13,256 nucleotides of DNA from JAJDYQ01 sp942491945 (GTDB taxonomy: Bacteria > Pseudomonadota > Gammaproteobacteria > JAJDYQ01): positions 1 through 13,256 of the forward strand of contig CALODD010000117.1 of the NCBI GenBank assembly GCA_942491945.1, given 5' to 3'. The notes under the pieces are model-generated. The model was not told the origin of the DNA, did not search any database, and was given only the letters and a program-made list of their open reading frames with translations. A program made the translations under genes and the position numbers. Positions 1 through 6,254 of the stretch are shown here, piece after piece (the stretch's first letter is position 1; the number at the start of each line of letters is the position of its first letter).

Positions 1-185
1 ACTACCTCATTCAGTACTTGTAAATCTTCAGGATCTATTTCTTTGTCTCGCGTATCAAAACATAGGTTGCCACAATCATCAACCTGAGTGAACTTCATGT
101 CCGATCGATAATGAGGATGTTTCACAAGCTCATTATTGTGAGCCGCAAGGTATTCTTCTAAATAAACACTTCTTTTCTTGGTCAT
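1..185 (-). CDS. Hypothetical protein, N-terminal part (runs off left edge)
   Basis: An open frame on the minus strand begins with ATG at 185-183 and stays open to the window edge (61 codons visible). The start is supported by a GGAG Shine-Dalgarno sequence (CGGAGAAAGAT before the ATG) at good spacing. The protein begins MTKKRSVYLEEYLAAHNNEL and is hydrophilic and acidic, with no signal peptide or membrane segment. I recognise no family and cannot assign a function. It is transcribed away from the dyad-rich region and the mobile-element genes, so it could belong to the element or to the flanking chromosome. A TATACT sequence on the minus strand (219-214) could be its -10 box, but I see no good -35. 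Confidence 0.6.
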   Translation of the reverse strand, partial: MTKKRSVYLEEYLAAHNNELVKHPHYRSDMKFTQVDDCGNLCFDTRDKEIDPEDLQVLNEV

Positions 186-350
186 ATCTTTCTCCGTTGA
201 TTATTTAATGAAAAGTATACGATAGAAATATCTTATAGCGTGGAATAGAATTTCATATGACTTAGTTACTTATTCTAAAGTCTCTATTTTTTACGTAACT
301 CAAGAAATAGGAAACTTCTTGCTATAAAGCATAAATGCATTACCTGAATA

Positions 351-373
351 CCCCCGTTCAAGTAACACGGGGG
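351..373. repeat. Short GC-clamped hairpin
   Basis: CCCCCGT (351-357) pairs perfectly with ACGGGGG (367-373) around a 9-base loop. An alternative inner pairing, GTT with AAC, exists within the loop. It lies in AT-rich sequence with no T-run after it, so it is not an obvious terminator. It could be a protein-binding or origin element; function unknown. Confidence 0.5.
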
Positions 374-496
374 GCTACAAATACATCTACAGGAAAATTA
401 ACAGATTTTTTATACTTTGACTATCGGAATAATTATTCAGTAATTTCTGGTTACAAAAAGTGCCATCAGCCTTTCCCGGTACATTCGTTTACCCTT

Positions 497-574
497 AATC
501 CTGCTGTCCTCTGGAGCCATGCGTCGCCTTCACAAAGTCATAGGCGATGCATGGATTCGGAGGGCAGCAGGATT
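497..574. repeat. Long imperfect inverted repeat (32-base arms, 14-base loop)
   Basis: Arm 497-528 (AATCCTGCTG...TCGCC) is the reverse complement of arm 543-574 (GGCGATGCATGG...GGATT) with five or six mismatches, several of which would be G-T pairs in single strand. The first ten outer bases and the last five inner bases match perfectly. The loop is 529-542. A 10-base piece of the left arm, TGTCCTCTGG (505-514), recurs as a direct repeat just outside the right arm (582-591). Such a large extruding hairpin upstream of a replication initiator suggests an origin, a single-strand origin or a folded recombination site. This is inference from position and shape only. Confidence 0.7.
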
Positions 575-654
575 TATCAATTGTCCTCTGGTGAATGTTG
601 AGCCTGCTTTTGCTTTTATTAAAAAAATAAAAATATAAATCAATAGAAAGCAGC

Positions 655-707
655 GGAGAAGCACGCCCCGCGCAACGCGCGAGCGGGAGCAAGGGCCGTG
701 CTTTTCC
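655..707. repeat. GC-rich compound dyad
   Basis: GGAGAAGCACG (655-665) pairs with CGTGCTTTTCC (697-707) with one G-T position. Inside, CCC/GGG and the CGCGC-AA-CGCG type palindrome near 669-682 can extend or replace the stem. This block is strikingly GC-rich against A/T-rich sequence on both sides. It is not followed by a clean T-run on either strand, so a simple terminator is not the best reading. A Rep-binding or origin hairpin is plausible. Confidence 0.6.
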
Positions 708-721
708 ACCTTCTAGAAGGT
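708..721. repeat. Perfect 14-base palindrome
   Basis: ACCTTCTAGAAGGT is its own reverse complement. It abuts the GC-rich dyad and lies about 97 bases before the ribbon-helix-helix-type gene. It could be an operator for that DNA-binding protein (inference). Confidence 0.5.
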
Positions 722-817
722 TTATACTTGATATTCTAAAGTTTTTCATAACAGTCCCGTTAACATTCATATAAAACCCTATATTAAATATTTATAAGTG
801 TTAAAAGGATTATCATA

Positions 818-1222
818 ATGAAAGCAAGCGAATTAGTAACCTCTTGGACAACTCGTGATAACAAGCGCCTGACCAACAGGCAATTCTCAGTTCGATTACC
901 GGTTCATATTGCGGCGCGTATTGCCGGATTATGCGATATGTTTCCAAAAAAACACGCACCGACATTATGGCTGATTTGCTCGATTCCGCCCTGGAAGAAC
1001 TGGAAAAAAGTTTTAGTCATCACTACTCAGAAGATGATGAAATTGATGTGATTGATGGCATGAGCTATTTATCCAGATATTGGTACTTTTGGTGACTATG
1101 CGCGGGCAGTAAATAAACATTATGTAGAACTTGAGAAGGAATTAGGCAACGAGCATCCTTCATCTTTATTATCTTCAGATATTGGCAGACCTGCCAAGCA
1201 TCAAAATGAAGAAGACTTCTAA
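818..1222 (+). pseudogene. Ribbon-helix-helix-like protein ('type 1 pili tip component' annotation group), two frameshifts
   Basis: The ATG at 818 has an AAGGA ribosome binding site. The frame reads intact through RQFSVRLPVHIAARIAG and then breaks at the A7 run 946-952. One more A would continue as KKTRTDIMADLLDSALEELE. A second break near 1067-1072 (one extra T) returns to the original frame, which then reads PDIGTFGDYARAVNKHYVEL and stops at 1220-1222. Reconstructed length is about 134 residues. The core (basic N-terminus, beta-strand-like QFSVRL, then two helices) resembles ribbon-helix-helix DNA-binding proteins; relatives next to Rep genes are often annotated 'type 1 pili tip component', from memory. 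The gene end overlaps the Rep start by 17 bases, which suggests co-translation and a regulatory role in element copy number (inferred). The indels could also be sequencing errors. Confidence 0.65.
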
Positions 1223-2284
1223 CCTTCTCCTTTTTGGTCACGATACTGTCGAGTGTGCATATTACCTGCGCAAGACTAACGGTTGCACCTTGAACTTTGA
1301 ACAACTGGCCATTGATAAGGAAGCACTGCGCCAAGTAAAACATGCTGATCCAAAAGTGATCAAACTAGGCAGCATGGAGTTTCTGCTGCAACCCTATGGC
1401 AGTTCATCCGGTTTCCCCTTTGTTATATCAAATCAGGATTACACCATTGCTTTTGGTGAATTCAATAATCCTTCTTCTTTGTTAAATTCCGCAGTTTGGC
1501 CTTATGGCGTGAAGGTGCTTTCGCTTTGCACCAACGATTTATGCAATGGGCGGAAGAATTAGGACTGGTAGCCATAAAACCGGAAGGACTCTCGCGCGTC
1601 GACTTTAGCTTTGACTATCACTTGCCGGGAATCGACTTTGACGAAGACAGTTTTGTCTCACTTTCTACTAAAGATACGCAATACCGCAAAGATGGCAAGG
1701 TGCAGACTTTCAAGTTCGGAGAATCCGATATTGTTCTGAGGATTTACGACAAAATCGCTGAGATTGAAGAACAAAGCGGCAAGTCATGGTTCTTTGAGTT
1801 GTGGGGTGTGACAGAAAACGTTTGGCGTATCGAGTGGCAAGTCCGTAAAGACACCCTTAAACGTTTTGGTATTCGTACATTTACCGATCTGCAAGATGGT
1901 CAGGGTGATGTGTTGCGCTACTTGGCTGAAGAACACACTACCTTACGAAACAAGAACGATGACAGCAACCGCTCACGCTGGCCATTGCATCCACTATGGC
2001 TAGACTTAAAAGAACAAATAAAAAAACTGGAATGCCAAGGTATCTATCGAGAAATCGACCAGCAAGCCATACTCAATGAGCGATTGATGCGTATCACTAT
2101 TAGCATGTACGGCTATTTAAAGCGTATTGCCGCCGTTCACTGTCTTCAGACAGGAGAAGCAATGATTACAGATGCCGAAGCCATGAGTCGACTGGAAAAA
2201 CTGATTGCCAAGGTTCATGAACCCATGACCTGGAAGAATGACGTGTCCAAGCGCATTGATTCGATACGGCTGGGAAAATGGTAA
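1206..2284 (+). pseudogene. Rep_trans-type replication initiation protein, one frameshift
   Basis: Two frames join into one protein of about 359 residues. Frame 1 starts at ATG 1206 (a TTG at 1182 is also possible) and runs to about 1472 (...YTIAFGEFNNP). The second frame continues from 1472 as FFFVKFRSLALWREGAFALH and ends GKW-stop at 2282-2284. The switch falls in CTTCTTCTTT (1471-1480) and is equivalent to a 1-base deletion. Motifs match plasmid/phage replication initiation factors (Pfam Rep_trans type): LSRVDFSFDY, then VLRIYDKIAEIEEQ, then VWRIEWQVRKDTLKRFG. These proteins nick an origin to start rolling-circle replication; the Tyr of RIYDK is a candidate nicking residue but I cannot confirm it. 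The sequence is not a canonical -1 slippery heptamer, so programmed frameshifting is less likely than decay, though not excluded. Confidence 0.72.
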
Positions 2285-2478
2285 TGTCGACGTTATATCC
2301 GATAATTATAGAGCGAATCAATGTTCGGAAAAGAAAGATATTGCAAGTTGCGCAATCATCCTTGTCTGAATCTCAGTTCAAAGCATTCAGGCAGATATTT
2401 TTAGATGAATTCGGTAAAAGTGGTTTGGAAAAGGATCTGGAAAGGGTATTAGCCGAAAAGCATCACAAGGAACGGTAA
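2278..2478 (+). CDS. Small hypothetical protein coupled to Rep
   Basis: A 66-residue open frame begins with ATG at 2278. A second ATG at 2284 forms a TAATG stop-start overlap with the Rep stop codon, which is typical of translational coupling and may be the true start (64 residues). The product is charged, with a helical C-terminal half (SSLSESQFKAFRQIFLDEFG, then KDLERVLAEKHHKER). It has no signal peptide, membrane segment or cysteines. I do not recognise the family. Position between the initiator and the recombinase suggests a mobile-element accessory role. Unlike its neighbours it has no visible frame break. Confidence 0.55.
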   Translation: MVMSTLYPIIIERINVRKRKILQVAQSSLSESQFKAFRQIFLDEFGKSGLEKDLERVLAEKHHKER

Positions 2479-2524
2479 GGCATGGGCAGGAATATACTAT
2501 GCAAAAAAGGAGGTGCCATCATGA

Positions 2525-2677
2525 ATGAGCATCGAAAACGATTTAAATGTTTCTGTTATTTTTGATTCCAGCTTCCATGAAGATATTATTATGGAAGATG
2601 AACTATTTTTAATACGAACAATACTGCCTGAGTTACTTCAGGAAATTGTTACTGAAACTGAAATTAACAAGGAGTAA
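2525..2677 (+). CDS. Small acidic hypothetical protein (50 aa)
   Basis: ATG 2525 opens a 50-codon frame (MSIENDLNVSVIFDSSFHED...TEINKE) ending with TAA 2675-2677. A near-perfect Shine-Dalgarno sequence, AAGGAGGTG (2507-2515), lies 9 bases upstream. The same site could instead serve ATG 2521, which opens only a 14-codon frame, or an overlapping 27-codon frame from ATG 2481 runs through it. The 50-residue frame is the longest and runs to the next gene: its stop is 6 bases before the recombinase ATG, and its last codons contain that gene's GGAG ribosome binding site. The protein is strongly acidic with no recognised domain. Its place just before the recombinase would suit a regulator or directionality factor, but nothing in the sequence proves this. 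Confidence 0.45.
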   Translation: MSIENDLNVSVIFDSSFHEDIIMEDELFLIRTILPELLQEIVTETEINKE

Positions 2678-2683
2678 GGCAAA

Positions 2684-4290
2684 ATGCGGATTGCGCTCTA
2701 TGCTCGCGTTTCCACGGTCAAGCAAGCGGAAAAAGACTTATCCATTCCCGATCAGTTGCGTCAAATGCGCGACTGGTGTCAAGCAAATGGACACACCGTG
2801 ATCATGGAGTATGTCGAGCCGGGCGTCATCCGCAACCGATGATAAAAGGCCGGTGTTTCAGCAATTGATCGCCGAAGTCACGCTTAAACCCAGTCCTTAT
2901 GATGCGGTTGTCGTGCATAGTCTGTCACGCTTCTTTCGGGATTCGCTGGAATTCGGTTTATACGAGCGCAAACTTAACAAGGCCGATGTCAAGCTGATTT
3001 CGATTACCCAGCAAACCAGCGACGATCCCAGCGGAGAAATGGCGCGAAAGATATTCAGCATCTTTGACGAATACCAGAGTAAGGAAAACAGCAAGCACAC
3101 ATTACGTGCAATGAAAGAAAACGCGCGGCAAGGCTATTTTAATGGTTCACGTCCGCCGTTTGGTTATAAAACCATTGAAGCGGAAGCAACCAGCAACAAA
3201 GCCTAAGAAAAAGAAACGCATTGCCATTGATGAACAGGAAGCCGTTACAGTTCGTAAAATCTTCGATCTGTACTTGAATGGTTATCGCGGCCAGTCTATG
3301 GGTTCAAAACAGATTGCCGTGCATTTGAATGAACGCGGCCTGACTTTACGCGGCACACAATGGGCGCGTAACCGGATTCATGAAATCCTTTCCAATCCAG
3401 TTTACAAGGGCGAATGCATTTTTAACAAACGTGATGCCAAAAACCAGAAGAACAAACCGGAAAGTGAATGGGTGCGCATGGCGGTTGAACCGATCATTGA
3501 ACAATCTATATTTGAAGCTGTGCAGGTACGCAAGGCAAGCCGTGCGCCTTCTCAAATACCGCCAAGAATCGTTAATTCACCAACACTATTAACCGGCCTG
3601 CTTAAATGCGGCTGCTGTGGTGCAAGTATGACACTGGCCACGGGTAAAGGCGGCCGTTACCGTTATTACAAATGCAATACCAGAATCAGCAAAGGCAACA
3701 CGCTATGCGATAGCCGCAGCTTTCCTATGGAAAAGATTGATGCACTTGTTCTGAATGCACTGGCTGACAAGGTATTTGATCCAAAGCGGGCTAAAACGAT
3801 GTTATCTGACATGAAAAAGCAGATCAAGGCTGCACAGGAAAGCCAGAATGACGGATTAAATAAACTGAAAAAAGAACTGGAAGAAATCAAGACTGCAACC
3901 GAACGGCTTTATGAAGCAGTCGAAAAAGGATTCCTGCCGCTGGATGCTTCATTACAGGAACGATCTCATAAATTGCAGGCAAGAAAGCAGGAATTGTTGA
4001 TTCAAGTAGCCGGATACCGCCAACAGCAGCAATTACCCGAAATCAAGCAGAATCAGCTTGAAGCATTTACCAAAGCGCTGAGAAATAAGTTACTGGATAG
4101 ATCAAGCGGATTCGGTAAAGAATATTTAAAACTGCTGGTGAATGAAATTCGCATCAAAGACAATCAAGCGGAAATCACCGGCAGTTATTCAGCGCTTGCA
4201 CATGCTGTGGCTGAATCAAACAGCGCTCTTCAAAGAGTGCCCAGATTTGCACCAAATTGGCTCCCTGACCAGGGCTCGAACCTGGGATGA
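2684..4290 (+). pseudogene. Large serine recombinase, two frameshifts
   Basis: Reconstructed length is about 534 residues. The N-terminal resolvase domain starts at ATG 2684 (GGAG at 2671-2674) with MRIALYARVSTVKQ; Ser10 is the expected catalytic serine. An extra T near 2826 breaks VEPG|ASATDDKRPVFQQ and leads to a stop at 2840-2842. The next frame (HSLSRFFRD, QQTSDDPSGEMARKIFSIFD) runs to a stop at 3204-3206, where one extra base interrupts NKA|KKKKRIAID. The last frame carries the recombinase domain (GSKQIAVHLNERGLTLRG), a zinc ribbon (LLKCGCCGASM...YYKCN) and a coiled coil (about 3790-3990), as usual for this family. Such enzymes integrate and excise elements at att sites. The C-terminus, NWLPDQGSNLG, is encoded by a tRNA 3' fragment. 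As written it could not make an active enzyme; two sequencing errors are the alternative explanation. Confidence 0.85.
4258..4285 (-). other. tRNA 3'-end fragment (T-arm + acceptor + CCA), probable att site
   Basis: On the minus strand, 4285 to 4258 reads as a perfect T-arm (stem CCAGG, loop TTCGAGC, stem CCTGG), then acceptor strand TCAGGGA, discriminator G and CCA. A tRNA with U1 and discriminator G fits tRNA-Asn best, Gln less well. I find no convincing 5' half at higher coordinates: no TCCCTGA mate on that strand and no clean D-arm, so this is a fragment and not a functional tRNA. The last codons and stop of the serine recombinase overlap it. Integrases commonly target tRNA 3' ends, so it is best read as the element's attachment core. 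Confidence 0.68.
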
Positions 4291-4415
4291 CAACCTTTCA
4301 CACGTATTACGAACAGATGCCCATGAAAACCAAGTGGTTAAGTTTCTGCTACACTATAGTCTTCAGTTATTCATTTGTGTGATCTTATCTAATTAATTAA
4401 TTAGGTTAATAAATA
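4291..4415. other. Junction/intergenic region upstream of the efflux operon
   Basis: These 125 bases separate the mobile element from the metal-efflux operon and must hold the operon promoter. The stretch contains the 8-base palindrome ACTATAGT (4353-4360), which shares CACTATAG with the CadR-type operator at 12605-12635, and the AT palindrome at 4389-4404. I cannot place a convincing -35/-10 pair. Confidence 0.4.
4389..4404. promoter_or_regulatory. AT-only-core 16-base palindrome before the operon start
   Basis: CTAATTAATTAATTAG is a perfect palindrome ending 11 bases before the ATG at 4416. It could be an operator overlapping the transcription or translation start. It could also simply reflect a TAAT repeat. 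No recognised regulator consensus. Confidence 0.35.
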
Positions 4416-4853
4416 ATGAATTATCGAGTTTCATCATTCCTGTTAGCGCTGCTGTTTCTATTGATGATGACTATTGGGTCATTGCAGCCAAAAACCGTGT
4501 TTGCATGCGCGATGATGAATATGGTTATACATTACGAATGTTGCTGCGATGGCCATAGAACTGATAAAGATTGTGGGGATTCAAGTTGCGATGTAATGCT
4601 CGAGTCCAACAAGGGGCTTTGCTGTGAGCGATCGGTTGAAATCAGTATCAATGAAGACACCAGACAAGATTCACCGCTTGTCAAACCCGTTGAGATACGT
4701 TCTGATGTAGACCCCCCTCAGGCTATCATTGTTAACTCTTTTGATATACTCGTCTCACCACATTCTGCTGTAGCCTTAGTCGTTCATTCCCAGCCAATTG
4801 CCGGTTTATCTGGCTCTAACACCTACCTCATTACGCAGCGACTGCGTATTTAA
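4416..4853 (+). CDS. Secreted Cys-rich protein leading the efflux operon, unknown function
   Basis: A 145-residue protein. Residues 1-30 are a signal peptide (MNYRVSSFLLALLFLLMMTI, ending VFA), so the mature part should be periplasmic. Just after it come a Met/Cys segment (CAMMNM, 31-36) and a CCC triplet (42-44), with further Cys at 53, 58, 69 and 70, eight in all. The rest is polar and ends TYLITQRLRI. I do not recognise a named family. A thiol- and Met-rich secreted protein directly ahead of a Cu/Ag-type efflux operon suggests a periplasmic metal-binding or sensing role, which is inference. The ribosome binding site is weak (AGG at 4403-4405). A 95-base gap precedes the next gene. Confidence 0.72.
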   Translation: MNYRVSSFLLALLFLLMMTIGSLQPKTVFACAMMNMVIHYECCCDGHRTDKDCGDSSCDVMLESNKGLCCERSVEISINEDTRQDSPLVKPVEIRSDVDPPQAIIVNSFDILVSPHSAVALVVHSQPIAGLSGSNTYLITQRLRI

Positions 4854-4948
4854 ATCCATCTCCTTCCTGATCTTAGGTTTTGACGTTCGTTCCATCGTGT
4901 CCGAATGCGTCGCACTTTAGTTGTATAACCAACAGAAGGAGATGAACA

Positions 4949-6250
4949 TTGCGTGCCCTATTTTTACGATACGCTGTTTTTGGTGTGTTCATAACGCTAG
5001 CTGTTTTCCCCGTTTGGAGTGATCCTCCGCTACAAGAATCTGTCGGCTCGCAGGATGGTCAATATTTAACTGCCGAGCAGTTGGCATCGTGGGTGCTTGA
5101 AGCCAACCCCGGCCTAGCTGCAATACAAGCAACCGCAGAGGCGGCTGCTTATCGTATCGATCCCGCTGGTGCGCTCGACGATCCGGTGTTGAGCTACGGC
5201 CTTGCGCCACTGACTCATGATTCGAATCGAGGACTGAATCAGAGGTTCGATTTCAGTCAAAAGATTCCCTGGCCAGGCACATTGGCTGCACGAGAGGCGG
5301 CCGCTCGTCATGATGCGTCAGCAGCTGACCGAAGTGTTGACATGCTGCAACTGCGAGTTATCACCCAGACAAAATCAGCCTATGCTGAGTGGCATTTTAT
5401 CCATGAAGCACTGAACATTCATCATGCCACGCAAGTGTTACTCGATGAATTAATTGTGACAACTCAAGCGCGTTACGCGGCTGGTCTTGCACTCAAGCAG
5501 GATGCACTGCAAGCTGAAGTGGAGCGGACCGATCTCAATAATCAGGAACTCCGTCTTCTTCGGCAACAAACCACAATACAAGCACGTATCAATGCGTTGC
5601 TTAACCGCGCACCAGATGCTCTGCTGCCAGAAGCTGCACCAATTATAGTTTTCCGTCAGCCGCCCCCTACATTCCAGGAATTGCAAGCTTTAGCATTGGT
5701 TCATCATCCTGATCTTTCTCAGTTAGACGCACAGATATCTGCTGGCAAAAGTCGTATTACATTGGCCGAAAAAGCATTTTATCCAGATTTCCAAGTCGGT
5801 ATGGGCTACAACAGTCTTTGGGATGATTCCGACAAACGGCCCATTTTGGGAGTATCAATAAACATACCACTAGATCGTAGCAAGCGGACATCTGAATTAA
5901 ATCAAGCGCGCGCCGATACACGTCGTGCTGAATGGTCTCTTGTCGAGCGGCGTGCAGAGTTACTAGCAGACCTCGCACAAGCACGCGCGGAAGTAATCGA
6001 AGCGCAAGCGTCCGTGGCATTGTACCAGGATAAGCTTGTCCCGCTTGCAGAGGAATATCTTGAATCGGCTATTGCCGATTATCAAAGTGGCGCTGGAGGC
6101 TTTCTGAATGTTATTACCGCTGAACAGCGCAAGCTCAGTACTGACCTTGCGCTAGCACGTGCACGCGCCGACTACGCAAGGCGTATTGCCGAGCTCGAAC
6201 GTTGGACTGGCGGCTCGATCAATCTGTCGTTACCAACTTCAACCGAGTAA
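4949..6250 (+). CDS. cusC: TolC-family outer-membrane efflux protein (CusC/CzcC-like)
   Basis: The start is TTG at 4949, supported by AAGGAG (4935-4940) at 8 bases; the nearby ATG 4942 is in another frame. The 433-residue product has a signal peptide (LRYAVFGVFITLAVFPVWS, cleaved near residue 24), then two long-helix outer-membrane efflux repeats. Typical motifs are LEANPGLAAI, the FDFSQKIPWPGTLAAREAAA stretch and, in the second half, FYPDFQVGMGYNSLW followed by LGVSINIPLDRSKR. Proteins of this family form the trimeric outer-membrane duct of RND efflux pumps. No lipobox Cys is visible at the signal peptide, unlike E. coli CusC. It is followed 4 bases later by the adaptor gene, so the two are co-transcribed. 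The family call is secure; the metal type is taken from the pump gene downstream. Confidence 0.88.
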   Translation: MRALFLRYAVFGVFITLAVFPVWSDPPLQESVGSQDGQYLTAEQLASWVLEANPGLAAIQATAEAAAYRIDPAGALDDPVLSYGLAPLTHDSNRGLNQRFDFSQKIPWPGTLAAREAAARHDASAADRSVDMLQLRVITQTKSAYAEWHFIHEALNIHHATQVLLDELIVTTQARYAAGLALKQDALQAEVERTDLNNQELRLLRQQTTIQARINALLNRAPDALLPEAAPIIVFRQPPPTFQELQALALVHHPDLSQLDAQISAGKSRITLAEKAFYPDFQVGMGYNSLWDDSDKRPILGVSINIPLDRSKRTSELNQARADTRRAEWSLVERRAELLADLAQARAEVIEAQASVALYQDKLVPLAEEYLESAIADYQSGAGGFLNVITAEQRKLSTDLALARARADYARRIAELERWTGGSINLSLPTSTE

Positions 6251-6254
6251 AACA

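Larger units (their letters stand above)
186..817. other. Dyad-rich region without a convincing gene; possible replication/control region
   Basis: About 630 bases lie between the divergent minus-strand gene and the first element gene. The short open frames here overlap the inverted repeats, have no good ribosome binding site and resemble nothing I know, so I treat the stretch as non-coding. It is AT-rich apart from several dyads listed separately (351-373, 497-574, 655-707, 708-721). A replication initiator gene starts about 400 bases downstream. Rolling-circle-type Rep proteins act on hairpin origins, so this is the natural place for the element's origin. That role is inferred; I see no match to a known nick site. 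The last 40 bases before 818 are AT-rich (promoter-like) and include an AAGGA ribosome binding site for the next gene. Confidence 0.45.

Noticed and set aside
335..601. 88-codon plus-strand open frame
   Set aside because: It spans the hairpins, has no good ribosome binding site, and its translation resembles no protein; best explained as chance frame.
497..603. Integron attC site
   Set aside because: GTTGAGC at 597-603 fits the GTTRRRY core box, but no matching RYYYAAC partner lies at the other side of the hairpin and no integron integrase or cassette gene is present.
495..770. Minus-strand open frame over the dyads
   Set aside because: It covers the inverted repeats and GC-rich block, with no protein-like features.
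4223..4240. Terminator hairpin GCGCTCTT-CA-AAGAGTGC
   Set aside because: The stem is inside the recombinase coding end, has a mismatch and is not followed by a T-run.
4258..4335. Complete tRNA gene on the minus strand
   Set aside because: Only the T-arm, acceptor 3' strand and CCA are convincing. A TTCGTAA loop-like stretch lies near the right distance, but its stem is poor, the variable region is too long and the 5' acceptor strand is absent.
4142..4396. 84-codon frame running past the recombinase end
   Set aside because: Out-of-frame shadow of the recombinase that runs through the tRNA fragment and intergenic DNA.
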